Source: JBEKYD01 sp049509915 (lineage in GTDB: Bacteria; Acidobacteriota; Terriglobia; Bryobacterales; Bryobacteraceae). Taken from it: a DNA stretch of 33,424 nt. The translations under genes were made by a program, and so were the position numbers. Below the pieces are notes generated by a model. It made no database searches. It saw only the letters and a list, made by a program, of their open reading frames with translations, and was not told where the DNA came from. The stretch covers positions 1 through 33,424 of the forward strand of contig JBEKZL010000140.1 of the NCBI GenBank assembly GCA_049509915.1, written 5' to 3'. Position 1 is the first letter of the stretch, and each line of letters starts with the position of its first letter. This document shows, piece after piece, positions 15,554-24,368 of the stretch.

Positions 15554-15952
15554 ATGACCAAAAAGCTGCTTTTTGTAGTATTGATTGCCCTGGTCGCCAG
15601 CATCGCTCTGATGGCTGCCGACGTCAGCGGCAAGTGGACGTTTGAGCAACAGGGTCGGAACGGGAGCCAGACCGTCACTCTAACTCTGAAGGCCGATGGC
15701 GGCACTCTCACCGGCACGGTATCGGGCGGCATGGGCCGCGGCGGCAATGCTGCGCAGGAAATCTCCGACGGCAAGGTGGATGGCAACAACATTTCATTCG
15801 CGGTGAAGCGGGAATTCAACGGCAACACCTTCGTCATCACGTACAAGGGAACCGTGGACGGCGACACGATCAAGTTGGATGTAACCCGTCCGGGCCGTGG
15901 CGGCGGCGATCCGATGACGACGACCGTAACCGCAAAAAGGGCGACCACCTAA
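15554..15952 (+). CDS. Small secreted beta-rich protein
   Basis: A 132-residue exported protein with a textbook signal peptide (MTKKLLFVVLIALVASIALM, cleavage likely after AA-D near residue 22). The mature part alternates strands and Gly-rich turns: VSGKWTFEQQGRNG, QTVTLTLKADGGTLTGTVS, NNISFAVKREFNGNTFVITYKGTVDGDTIKL. This pattern suggests a small lipocalin-like or beta-barrel domain found in many acidobacterial secreted proteins. It ends in TTTVTAKRATT. It is monocistronic and followed 44 nt later by a strong terminator; an AGGG lies just before the ATG. The open frame on the opposite strand is a shadow. No enzymatic motif is seen, and the role is unknown. Confidence 0.8.
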   Translation: MTKKLLFVVLIALVASIALMAADVSGKWTFEQQGRNGSQTVTLTLKADGGTLTGTVSGGMGRGGNAAQEISDGKVDGNNISFAVKREFNGNTFVITYKGTVDGDTIKLDVTRPGRGGGDPMTTTVTAKRATT

Positions 15953-15975
15953 TAAGACAGTTAGCAAGATTCCAG

Positions 15976-15992
15976 CCCGGCGGTGTGCCGGG
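15976..15992 (+). repeat. Small GC hairpin before the terminator
   Basis: CCCGGC-GGTGT-GCCGGG forms a perfect 6-bp stem immediately upstream of the main terminator hairpin. It may assist termination or slow 3' decay. Confidence 0.4.
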
Positions 15993-15995
15993 AAC

Positions 15996-16037
15996 AACGG
16001 CCTGGCCTGCGTCGGCAGCTCCGGGCCGTTTTTGTTT
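15996..16037 (+). terminator. Rho-independent terminator of the small secreted protein gene
   Basis: AACGGCCTGG (15996-16005) pairs with CCGGGCCGTT (16021-16030) in ten base pairs with one G-U, with a 15-nt loop, followed by TTTTTGTTTT. It is the clearest intrinsic terminator in the window. Confidence 0.85.
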
Positions 16038-16137
16038 TGGGCGGCTAGCGCAATTGGGCCCTCTGCCAACCGGTATGATGACTATGGCAAAGCCGTCCAC
16101 GCCCCGGCGTGGTGCGTATCGGGATCGGAGGTCGCGC

Positions 16138-16734
16138 ATGATCCAAACGCTGGTTCAGAACCGATGGTTACTCGCATTGTGCGGTGTCCTTAACGCGGCA
16201 ATCTCAGCCGTCTACTTAATCATGTATGACGCCGGCCCGGATGGCCCCCTGACCTTGCACGAGTGGAATGGTACGGTTGTGTTTCTGAGTAGGCTCGCGG
16301 TCGCGGCAGGTGCTTGTACCATCGCGTCCGGCATTTGGAGATCCACGAAGGGCAAATCCTGGCTGCTGGTCCTGAATGGCCTCGCCCTGAGCGCATACGG
16401 GCTGATCCCACTCCTCCGAACAGGCCCGCTTAGCTTTGATCTTTTCGCGATCCTGATCGTGGTGATGGCAATGGCCATCGGTATTCTCGCACTGGCAATT
16501 GCGCGAACCCTACGGCGTGTTGCGGACGAATGGTTTTTCGCCTTGGCCGGGTCGGCCTCGATCGTGTTTGCTTTGGCTTTCCTCGCTCTGGTGAACCGCT
16601 GGATCCAACTGGAACGTAGGCCGTTTCACCCCTCCGTTTTTCTTTGGCTCTGCGTTTATTTTGGGTTCAGCGCACTCTGCATGACGGCACTGGCCCTCCG
16701 CCTGCGCGGCGCGGGGACAGTGGGGACAGCCTGA
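16138..16734 (+). CDS. Multi-pass membrane protein, HdeD-like, unknown function
   Basis: A 198-residue integral membrane protein with six predicted helices: LLALCGVLNAAISAVYLIM, VVFLSRLAVAAGACTIA, SWLLVLNGLALSAYGLI, LFAILIVVMAMAIGILALA, FALAGSASIVFALAFLALV and FLWLCVYFGFSALCMTALAL. Spacing and the short polar loops resemble DUF308/HdeD-type proteins, but the match is weak. The ATG at 16138 is chosen for its GGAGG 6-7 nt upstream; the longer open frame from 15985 overlaps the terminator. The 3' end carries a GGGGACAG direct repeat and a small stem across the stop (16713-16742). Base composition is slightly lower in GC than the neighbours. Function is unknown. Confidence 0.75.
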   Translation: MIQTLVQNRWLLALCGVLNAAISAVYLIMYDAGPDGPLTLHEWNGTVVFLSRLAVAAGACTIASGIWRSTKGKSWLLVLNGLALSAYGLIPLLRTGPLSFDLFAILIVVMAMAIGILALAIARTLRRVADEWFFALAGSASIVFALAFLALVNRWIQLERRPFHPSVFLWLCVYFGFSALCMTALALRLRGAGTVGTA

Positions 16735-16826
16735 CGGTCCCCCCCGTTATCCCTGCCGGTGGACTTGCCGCCTTTCCTGGGCTAGCATGTGAAATACCCT
16801 CACCTGTCCGCCCGAGGAGACGCGAT

Positions 16827-19514
16827 ATGCCAAACCGCTTTGTCCTTCTGGTAGCGCTGGCCGGGGCTGCCCTGCCGGCTTTTTCCCAAGACGCGCCCAA
16901 GATCGAATTCGAAAAATTCACCCTGCCCAACGGCCTCCAGGTCATCCTGCACGTGGACCGCAAGCTGCCCATGGTCCACGTGAATAGCTGGTATCACGTC
17001 GGCTCGAAGAACGAGCGCGCGGGCCGCACCGGCTTCGCCCATCTGTTCGAGCACATGATGTTCGAAGGCTCGAAGGATGCCAACGGAAAGTATTTCGGCT
17101 TTCTCGAGAAAGCCGGCGCCAGCATTTTTACCGGAGGCGTGAACGGTACCACCACGGAAGACCGCACCAACTATTTCGCCACCGTGCCCTCCGCCAATCT
17201 GGAATACGTTCTCTGGATCGAATCGGACCGTCTGGCCACGTTGACCGACGTGCTCACTAAGCAAAAGCTGGATAACGAGCGCGACATCGTGAAGAACGAG
17301 CGCCGCCAGGGCCTGGAGAATCAGCCCTACGGCCGCGCCTTCATGCTGTTGCACGAGAACCTGAATCCGGCCGGGCACCCATACGCCCACGACGTCATCG
17401 GCAGCCCGGAAGATCTCAATGCCGCCAGCGTCGCCGACGTGGTCGACTTCTTCAAGACCTACTACACGCCCAACAATCTCTCGCTGGCCATCACCGGCGA
17501 TTTCGATATAGCCCAAGCGAAGGGCCTGGTCGAAAAGTATTTCGGACCGATACCGCCCGGCCCGGCTCTGGACCGTCCCAAGCACTGGATCCCCGTGCTG
17601 GAGTCTGGGAAAACCATCGAGGTGAACGACCGCGTGCCGCGGGAACGCACCTACCTGGCCTGGCCCAGTCCGGCGCTTTTCGACCCGGACGATGGTGTGC
17701 TGGACCTGGCATCGTCCATTCTGGCAGACGGGCTTTCTGCCCGCCTGCCCCGGACGTTGGTGTACGACCGGCAGCTCTGCACCAATGTGGAAGCGTTCCA
17801 AAACTCGATGGAGATTGCCGGATTTTTCGGCGTCATCGCTACCGCCCGGCCCGGCGCCTCGCTGGCGGAGATCGAACAAACCGTAGGCGCGGAGATTTCG
17901 CGTTTAGCCAAAGAGGGCCCGACCGCGCAGGAATTGGATCGCGCCAAAACCAAGTGGGAATTCGGATTCGTCACCGGCCTGGAACGGATCGGCGGCTTCG
18001 GCGGCCAGGCCGATCTGCTCAACCAGTACAACGTCTTTTTCGGCGATCCCAATAAATTCGCCGTCGACCTGGAGCGGCACCAGCGCGTGACCGCCGAGGA
18101 CATTCGCCGCGCCGTTTCGCGCTGGCTCGACACGCCCAATCGCGTCGCCGTCCGCTTCCATCCCGAAAACTCGCAGCGGCCGGCTCTGACGGAACTGGAC
18201 CGTTCGAAGCCGCCGGCGCTGGGGCCGGACCGGCCGTTTCAGGCGCCCGAGGTAAAGTCGGCGCGGCTGGAAAACGGCCTCGAGGTATTGGTGGCCGAGC
18301 GGCGGGACCTGCCTAAAGTGGCCGTCGCGCTGGCAACCAGAGCCGGCAGCGGCGCCGATCCCCAGGCCAGGGAAGGGCTTGCCAGCCTGGTAGTGCAGGC
18401 GATGCAGCGGGGAACGAAAACCAGAAAAGCCATCGAGATCGATGCGGCGTTGGGCGACCTCGGCGTAAGCATCGCCGGCGCGGCCTCTCCCGAATCGGCT
18501 AACCTCAACCTGGAGGTTCTGCGGCGCAACCTGCCCGCCGCCCTCGATCTGGTTGCCGACATCGTGCTGAATCCCAGTTTTCCCCAGGACGAGGTGGACC
18601 GCGAAAAGAAAAAGCGGCTGGATTCGCTGGCGCAGGCCTACAACGATCCCGACGCGATCGCGGCACGCTTGGGACCCGCGCTGCTTTATGGCCCGGCCCA
18701 TCCCTATGGGCGGCCGCCCCAAGGTTACCCCTCCACGGTGGAGAAAATCGCGGCTGACGATTTGGCGCGTTTCCACCGAGCCTGGTGGAAGCCCGGCAGC
18801 ACGGCGCTAGTTTTCGCCGGCGACATCACCCTGGCCGAGGCCACCCAGCTCGCGCGCCACAGCTTCGGCACATGGTCGGCCGGCGCCGCTCCCGCGTTGT
18901 CCATACCGGCGCCGCAGCCCATGGGCGTGGGCAAGGTGTTCCTGGTGGACCGGCCCGACGCCGCGCAGACCGTGGTGAGCGAGTTGCTGCCCGCGCCCGC
19001 GCGCTCGGCATCCGACTACTACGCGTTGAACCTGGCGGACACGGTTTGGGGCGGCGGCGCGGCTGCCCGTCTCGGCTCTAATATCCGCGAAGATAAAGGT
19101 TACTCCTACGGCGTCTTCTCAACGGTCGCGGCGCATTCCAGATACGCAGCCTGGGGGGCCAGCGGCGGGGTACAGACCGATAAGACCAAGGAAGCCGTGG
19201 TCGAGTTCCAGAAGGAGCTGAAGTTCATCGCCGGTGAGAAACCGGTGTCGGAGAAGGAACTGGCCGACGCTCGCAACAACCGGGTACGCGGGTACGCGCA
19301 GCAGTTCGAATCCCTGTCCCGCGTGGCTCGACAAGTTCGGGAGCTTTGGACCCTGGGGCTGCCCGTCTCCGAGCTCCAGCGCCAGGTGGAGGAGTTCCAA
19401 AAGGCCACTCGGGAAGCGGTTCATCGACGCGGAAGGCAAGCTCGCGGCGAAGTAAGGGGCAGGCGGCTCCGTCCCCTGGAGGCGTCTAACCGAACGGGGG
19501 ATTTCGCAGTCTAG
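16827..19514 (+). CDS. M16 family zinc metallopeptidase, C-terminus altered
   Basis: An 895-residue exported pitrilysin-family peptidase with two M16 halves. It has a signal peptide (MPNRFVLLVALAGAALPAFS) and starts at the ATG 16827 after GAGGAGA. The zinc site is H72-LF-E75-H76 with the downstream Glu of LDNERDIVKNERRQG. The first half reaches about residue 430 and the second inactive-type half starts near SARLENGLEVLVAERRDLPKVA. GDITLAEATQLARHSFG and EDKGYSYGVFS are standard second-half motifs. The frame is normal up to FQKATREA (about 19410) and then reads Arg-rich, non-family sequence to 19514. The +1 frame instead gives RFIDAEGKLAAK and a stop at 19455, which looks like the true end. About 40-50 residues normally between these points are missing, so a deletion with frameshift is likely. 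The active site is unaffected. Confidence 0.9.
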   Translation: MPNRFVLLVALAGAALPAFSQDAPKIEFEKFTLPNGLQVILHVDRKLPMVHVNSWYHVGSKNERAGRTGFAHLFEHMMFEGSKDANGKYFGFLEKAGASIFTGGVNGTTTEDRTNYFATVPSANLEYVLWIESDRLATLTDVLTKQKLDNERDIVKNERRQGLENQPYGRAFMLLHENLNPAGHPYAHDVIGSPEDLNAASVADVVDFFKTYYTPNNLSLAITGDFDIAQAKGLVEKYFGPIPPGPALDRPKHWIPVLESGKTIEVNDRVPRERTYLAWPSPALFDPDDGVLDLASSILADGLSARLPRTLVYDRQLCTNVEAFQNSMEIAGFFGVIATARPGASLAEIEQTVGAEISRLAKEGPTAQELDRAKTKWEFGFVTGLERIGGFGGQADLLNQYNVFFGDPNKFAVDLERHQRVTAEDIRRAVSRWLDTPNRVAVRFHPENSQRPALTELDRSKPPALGPDRPFQAPEVKSARLENGLEVLVAERRDLPKVAVALATRAGSGADPQAREGLASLVVQAMQRGTKTRKAIEIDAALGDLGVSIAGAASPESANLNLEVLRRNLPAALDLVADIVLNPSFPQDEVDREKKKRLDSLAQAYNDPDAIAARLGPALLYGPAHPYGRPPQGYPSTVEKIAADDLARFHRAWWKPGSTALVFAGDITLAEATQLARHSFGTWSAGAAPALSIPAPQPMGVGKVFLVDRPDAAQTVVSELLPAPARSASDYYALNLADTVWGGGAAARLGSNIREDKGYSYGVFSTVAAHSRYAAWGASGGVQTDKTKEAVVEFQKELKFIAGEKPVSEKELADARNNRVRGYAQQFESLSRVARQVRELWTLGLPVSELQRQVEEFQKATREAVHRRGRQARGEVRGRRLRPLEASNRTGDFAV

Positions 19515-19521
19515 GCGCGGA

Positions 19522-19605
19522 AACCGCTCCCTTGCGGTCGCGGCTCGGTTACGGGTGCCGCGTGTTTTCAGCCAATTACCGAGCCGCGACCGCCAGGGAG
19601 CGGTT
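19522..19605. repeat. Long near-perfect inverted repeat, 28-nt arms
   Basis: Left arm 19522-19549 and right arm 19578-19605 pair over 28 bp with one mismatch (a T opposite a G-context position after CCGCTCCCT), with a 28-nt loop. The arms begin AACCGCTCCCT and contain GCGGTCGCGGCTCGGT. The stem is very GC-rich, and the element fills most of the M16-to-RND gap. No T-run follows. It resembles a REP/BIME-type repeat and could also block readthrough between the two genes. Confidence 0.85.
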
Positions 19606-19709
19606 GAAGGGGACTGCCCCCCAGTCGGGTTAAGCGCCCCGGCGGGGCAGCATCCATCCGATGCAACCTTGTAAGATAAAGGTATCCGTATTTCGCCTGT
19701 TCAAACGCC

Positions 19710-22700
19710 ATGTGGATTGTCCAACTCGCGCTTCGCCGGCCCTACACCTTTGTCATTATGGCGATGGCCATCATCGATATTCCGGTTGTCAGCGTGATCT
19801 GGACCTACGCCGGCGTTTCCCCCGAAGAGATGGCGGAAGCCATCACGGTGCGCTCCGAACGGGGCATTACGATTGGGGTGAACGATATCGAGCACCTGGA
19901 ATCGTCGTCGTTGCCCGGGCTGGCCATCATCAAGGTTTTCTTTCATCCCCGGGCGAAAGTGGAATCGGCGGTGGCGCAACTGGCTGCCGCCACCCAGGCC
20001 TCGCTGCGCACGCTGCCGGTGGGCACGCAGCCGCCCAACATCCTGCGCTATAACGCTTCGAGCGTGCCCATCCTGCAACTGGGAATCTCCAGCGACTCGC
20101 TGAGCGAGCAGCAGCTCTACGATTTCGGCTACAACTTCATCCGCACCCAGCTCGCCAACGTGGAAGGCGCCACCTTTCCGCTGCCCTATGGGGGCCGGCC
20201 GCGGCAGGTGACGATCGACCTCGATCCACGGGCGCTTTACGCGCAGGGGATCTCGCCTCAGGAGGTGGTGCAGGCCGTCAACGCGCAGTCGTTGATCCTG
20301 CCCTCGGGGACGGTGAAGCTGGGCGCACAGGAATTCGCGGTGCGGCTGAACAGCTCGCCCGACCTGGTGTCGGCCTTCAACCGGCTGCCGGTGAAGCAAT
20401 CCAGGAACAACACCACGGTTTACGTGAGCGACGTGGCGCACGTGCGCGACGGATACACGGTGCAGACCAACATCGTGCGGCACAACGGGCAGAAGGGCGC
20501 GCTGCTGACGGTGCTGAAGAACGGCGGCTCCTCCACTCTGGAAATCGTGGAGCAGATCAAGGCAATCCTGCCTCGCATCCGCTCGACGCTGCCGCCTTCG
20601 CTCAACCTGAAGCTGCTCTTCGACCAGTCGATTTTCGTGCGCGCGGCGATCGCCGGCGTGCTGCGCGAAGCCACCATGGCGGCGCTGCTGACGGGCCTCA
20701 TGATCCTGCTGTTCCTGGGGAGCTGGCGCAGCACCATCATCGTTTGCGTTTCCATTCCGCTTTCGATTCTGACCTCGCTGGCGGTGCTCAACCTGCTGGG
20801 CGAGACGATCAACGTGATGACGCTGGGGGGGCTGGCGCTGGCGGTCGGGATTCTGGTGGACGACGCCACCGTGGAAATCGAAAACATCCATCGCAACCTG
20901 GGCATGCGCAAGCCCATCGTGCAGGCGATTCTGGATGGCGCCATGCAGATCGCGGTGCCGGCTTTCGTTTCCACCCTGTGCATCTGCATCGTGTTCGTGC
21001 CGGTGATCTTTCTGACCGGCGCGGCGCGCTACCTGTTCACGCCGCTGGCGCTGGCGGTGGTGCTGGCGATGATGGCGTCGTACCTGCTTTCACGGTCGCT
21101 GGTGCCCACCATGGTGCGGTACCTGCTGGCGGGCGAGGTGGCCCGTTACAGCGGCGAGGGCGGGGCGATTGAAGATCAGGCCGGATTTTTCGCCGGCATC
21201 CACCACGGGTTTCAAGCGGGCTTCGAGAAGATGCGCCGGCGCTATCGGGGATTGCTGGGGCAGGCGCTGGCGCATCGCAAGCTGGTGGCCGTGTGTTCTC
21301 TGGGAATCTGTGCGGCTTCGCTGGCCCTGCTTCCGTACCTGGGGGAAGACTTCTTTCCGCAAGTGGACGCGGGACAGATCCGGCTGCACGTGCGCGCTCC
21401 GGCGGGGACCCGGATCGAAGAGACCGAGCGCTACTTCGCGCAGGTGGAGAATACCATTCGCCGGATCATTCCGGCGGCTGAGCTGGTGGACATTCTGGAT
21501 AATATCGGGCTGCCGTATTCGGGCTTCAACCTGGCATTCAGCGACAGCGTGACGATCGGCGCTTACGACGGCGAGATCATGGTGTCTCTGCGGCCGGGTG
21601 AGCACGCGCCTTCGAGCCAATACGTACGCCGCCTGCGCACCGAGCTGCGGCGCCAGTTTCCGGAGTTGACGGTGTTCATGCAGCCGGCCGATATCGTGAG
21701 CCAGATTCTGAACTTCGGCCTGCCGGCGCCCATCGACGTTCAGGTAGTGGGGCCGCTGGCCAACGCCAAGGCCAACTACGCGCTGGCCCGCCGCATGACG
21801 ATGCGCATGAGAGCGATTCCGGGGGCCGAGGACGTGCATATCCACCAGGTGGTGGACGCGCCGGAGCTGATGTTCCGGGTGGACCGGACGCGGGCGCGGC
21901 AGTTGGGCCTGACGCAATCCGACGTTTCCAACAGCCTGTTGATTTCGCTGTCTTCGAGCGCCTACGTCGCACCCAATTACTGGATCGATCCGCGCAACGG
22001 CGTGGACTACCCGATCGCCGCGCAAACCCCGCAATACGTGCTGGATTCCACCGCCGAGCTGCTGCGTACGCCGATTCACGCGGGCGTGAACGAGGCGCCG
22101 CAGTTGCTGGCCAACCTGGGCCGCCTGGAGCGCGATACCACCCCCGCGGTGGTGAATCACTACAACGTGCAGCCGCTCTACGATATTTACGCCAACGTGC
22201 AGGATCGGGACCTGGGCGCGGTGGCGGGCGACGTGGACCGGGTGATTCGCGAGTTCACGCCGCAGCTTCCCAAGGGCAGCTTCATCGAAACCCGCGGGCA
22301 GGTGTCGACCATGCGCAGCTCGTTCGTCGGTCTGGGCGTGGGCATGGTGTTCGCCATCCTGCTGGTGTACTTCGTGATGGTGGTGAATTTTCAGTCGTGG
22401 CTGGACCCGTTCATTATTCTGATGGCGCTGCCGGGCGCGCTATCGGGCATCGTGCTGATGCTGTACTTGACCCAGACCACGCTGAGCGTGCCGTCGCTGA
22501 TGGGAGCGATTATGAGCATCGGCGTAGCCACCGCCAACAGCATTCTGCTGGTGAATTTCGCCAACGATTTGCGCGAAGATGGAGTGGATGCCCTTTCGGC
22601 CGCGCTCGAAGCCGGCCATACCCGCCTGCGCCCGGTGGTAATGACGGCGCTGGCCATGATTGTGGGCATGTTGCCGATGGCGCTGGGCCTGGGAGAAGGC

Positions 22701-22850
22701 GGCGAACAGAATGCGCCGCTGGGACGCGCCGTGATTGGCGGCCTGCTGGTGGCCACGGTCGCCACCCTGATTTTCGTGCCGGTGGTATATAGCGTGCTCC
22801 GACGCACTCCTCCGCGCCACGGGCGCCGCGCGGGAATGGAATCGATATGA
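19710..22850 (+). CDS. RND efflux pump inner-membrane subunit, shortened first helix
   Basis: A 1046-residue resistance-nodulation-division transporter of the CusA/AcrB class (hydrophobe/amphiphile type): proton-driven export through a periplasmic adaptor and outer-membrane channel. Family landmarks include NDIEHLESSSLPGLAI, YNASSVPILQLGISS, LVDDATVEIENIHRNL (Asp pair of the proton relay in TM4), GEDFFPQVDAGQI, and the second-half helices (GMVFAILLVYFVMVV, GVATANSILLVNF). The N-terminus reads RPYTFVIMAMAIIDIPVVSV; family members have about 20 further residues between the first helix and DIPVVSV (ending DIFPN). So TM1 and its exit look truncated by an in-frame deletion near 19770. Total length is about 20 below the usual. 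The ATG at 19710 has a weak ribosome site. Overlaps the adaptor gene by ATGA (22847-22850). Confidence 0.92.
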   Translation: MWIVQLALRRPYTFVIMAMAIIDIPVVSVIWTYAGVSPEEMAEAITVRSERGITIGVNDIEHLESSSLPGLAIIKVFFHPRAKVESAVAQLAAATQASLRTLPVGTQPPNILRYNASSVPILQLGISSDSLSEQQLYDFGYNFIRTQLANVEGATFPLPYGGRPRQVTIDLDPRALYAQGISPQEVVQAVNAQSLILPSGTVKLGAQEFAVRLNSSPDLVSAFNRLPVKQSRNNTTVYVSDVAHVRDGYTVQTNIVRHNGQKGALLTVLKNGGSSTLEIVEQIKAILPRIRSTLPPSLNLKLLFDQSIFVRAAIAGVLREATMAALLTGLMILLFLGSWRSTIIVCVSIPLSILTSLAVLNLLGETINVMTLGGLALAVGILVDDATVEIENIHRNLGMRKPIVQAILDGAMQIAVPAFVSTLCICIVFVPVIFLTGAARYLFTPLALAVVLAMMASYLLSRSLVPTMVRYLLAGEVARYSGEGGAIEDQAGFFAGIHHGFQAGFEKMRRRYRGLLGQALAHRKLVAVCSLGICAASLALLPYLGEDFFPQVDAGQIRLHVRAPAGTRIEETERYFAQVENTIRRIIPAAELVDILDNIGLPYSGFNLAFSDSVTIGAYDGEIMVSLRPGEHAPSSQYVRRLRTELRRQFPELTVFMQPADIVSQILNFGLPAPIDVQVVGPLANAKANYALARRMTMRMRAIPGAEDVHIHQVVDAPELMFRVDRTRARQLGLTQSDVSNSLLISLSSSAYVAPNYWIDPRNGVDYPIAAQTPQYVLDSTAELLRTPIHAGVNEAPQLLANLGRLERDTTPAVVNHYNVQPLYDIYANVQDRDLGAVAGDVDRVIREFTPQLPKGSFIETRGQVSTMRSSFVGLGVGMVFAILLVYFVMVVNFQSWLDPFIILMALPGALSGIVLMLYLTQTTLSVPSLMGAIMSIGVATANSILLVNFANDLREDGVDALSAALEAGHTRLRPVVMTALAMIVGMLPMALGLGEGGEQNAPLGRAVIGGLLVATVATLIFVPVVYSVLRRTPPRHGRRAGMESI

Positions 22851-24112
22851 GGACGGAAGTGGAAGAGGAAGTGGAAGAGGAAGTCAGCAAGCGTCCCGGC
22901 AGCGGCCGTCTGCTGGCGTTCTTCGGCGTGCTGGGGCTGGTGGTGATCGCGTGCATCGCGGGCGGGCTGATGCCGCGGCTGGCGCGGGAGAAGGGGCTGG
23001 CGGCGGCGGCGGCCGAAGTGACCGAGCGCAAGCCGGTGGTGATCGTTTCGGCGGTGAAGGCGGCGCCGGCGAAGGAGACCATCGACCTGCCGGGCGATTT
23101 CCAGGCGATGGTGGAATCGCCGATTTTCGCCCGCGCGGACGGCTTCCTGAAATCGCGCGTGGTGGATATCGGCGACCACGTCAAGACCGGGCAACTGATG
23201 GCCGAGATCGAAACGCCGGAACTGGATCAACAGATCGGCCAGGCGCGGGCCAACCTGGCGCAGTCGCAGGCCGCGCTCGACGAGCTGAAAGCCGATATCG
23301 AGCTGGCGCGCGCCAACCTGTCGCTGGCGAAGGTGACGCTCGACCGCTGGCAGCACCTTTCCGATAGAGGCGTGGTGGCGCGCCAGGAGCTGGACCAGAG
23401 AAAAGCCGATTTCGACGTGAAGAACGCGCAAACCCAGCGCGCGGAGGCGACCCTGGCCACGGCGCGGGAAACCGTGCTGGCGAGCCAGGCCAATCTGCAG
23501 CGGTTGCAGGAGATGAAAGGCTTCGCGCGAGTGGTCGCGCCCTTCGATGGCGTCATCACCGCGCGCAACGTGGACGTGGGTACGCTGATCAACGCCGGCA
23601 ACGGCGGCGCCTCGCGCGAGATGTTCCGGGTGGCGCAGATCACCCCGCTGCGGATTTTCGTCAATGTGCCGCAGACCTACGTCGCCGAGATGCACAATGG
23701 CCAGATCGCGGAGCTGCGCGTGGACGAAAAGCCCGGCGAGATCTTCCCCGCCCGCGTCACCAACATCTCCGACTCGCTCGATGCCAACTCGCGCGCCATG
23801 CTGGTAATTCTGGAAACCCCCAACCCCGCCGCCACGCTCTACCCCGGCATGTACGCCCAGGTTCGCTTTACCCTGGCCCAAGCCAAGCCCCTGCTACGCA
23901 TCCCCGGCGATACGCTGATCCAGACCAAGACCGGCCCCCGCGTAGCCGTGGTGGACGGCGACAACGTGGTTCATTTCCGCGACCTGACGATCGGCGAGGA
24001 CCTGGGTACCGAAATCGAAGTAGTTTCCGGTCTGACCGCGGGGGAACGGGTGGTATCGAACCCCAGCGACGCCGTAGTGGAAAATGCGGCGGTGGATGTG
24101 CGGAAGCGGTAG
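22847..24112 (+). CDS. RND efflux periplasmic adaptor (membrane fusion protein)
   Basis: A 421-residue HlyD/AcrA-type adaptor that links the RND pump to an outer-membrane channel. It has an acidic N-terminal cytoplasmic piece from a 12-nt tandem repeat (VEEEVEEEV, 22859-22884), then one membrane anchor (LLAFFGVLGLVVIACIAGGLM). The barrel-sandwich begins at ETIDLPGDFQAMVESPIFARADGFL, the alpha-hairpin coiled coil runs from about 120 to 230 (LDQQIGQARANLAQSQAALDEL), and the beta-barrel/second half includes VVAPFDGVITARNVDVGTLI and GTEIEVVSGLTAGERVV. Lipid-type Cys (IACIAGG) is not in a clear lipobox. It is translated from the ATGA overlap with the pump gene. No outer-membrane factor (TolC-type) gene follows, so one must be supplied from elsewhere. 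Confidence 0.92.
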   Translation: MRTEVEEEVEEEVSKRPGSGRLLAFFGVLGLVVIACIAGGLMPRLAREKGLAAAAAEVTERKPVVIVSAVKAAPAKETIDLPGDFQAMVESPIFARADGFLKSRVVDIGDHVKTGQLMAEIETPELDQQIGQARANLAQSQAALDELKADIELARANLSLAKVTLDRWQHLSDRGVVARQELDQRKADFDVKNAQTQRAEATLATARETVLASQANLQRLQEMKGFARVVAPFDGVITARNVDVGTLINAGNGGASREMFRVAQITPLRIFVNVPQTYVAEMHNGQIAELRVDEKPGEIFPARVTNISDSLDANSRAMLVILETPNPAATLYPGMYAQVRFTLAQAKPLLRIPGDTLIQTKTGPRVAVVDGDNVVHFRDLTIGEDLGTEIEVVSGLTAGERVVSNPSDAVVENAAVDVRKR

Positions 24113-24140
24113 GATTGTGCCCAGCGCTGCTCTGTGGGGA

Positions 24141-24177
24141 AGGTTGTTCAACCTGCGGACCGATTGGCAATCGGTCC
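24141..24177. repeat. Two adjacent perfect hairpins downstream of the efflux operon
   Basis: AGGTTG-TT-CAACCT (24141-24154) is followed at once by GGACCGATTG-G-CAATCGGTCC (24157-24177). There is no T-tract. They may stabilise the efflux mRNA, terminate weakly or be a REP-type unit. The remainder of 24113-24368 (256 bp) shows nothing further that I can identify. Confidence 0.65.
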
Positions 24178-24368
24178 AGCCAGGCGCAGCCCGGCCGTTC
24201 GCTGACGCGCGGGAAAGTGTTCTACTCGATGGAACCTGGAGCACTTAGGCTGTCAACAGTTTCTCCCGGCGTCAAGATGGAAAACATGCGGGCTGTTCCC
24301 AGCAGCCGAGTTTTCCAGCTTTCCGGGTCGTCAACCTTCGCGTGATAAACTAGCATCGGTTCTGTTCC

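Noticed and set aside
15383..15948. Minus-strand open frames opposite the small secreted protein
   Set aside because: No signal or domain; the plus-strand frame has a signal peptide and a downstream terminator.
19701..23881. Long minus-strand open frames across the RND and adaptor genes
   Set aside because: His/Arg/Gln-rich shadows of strongly conserved plus-strand genes.
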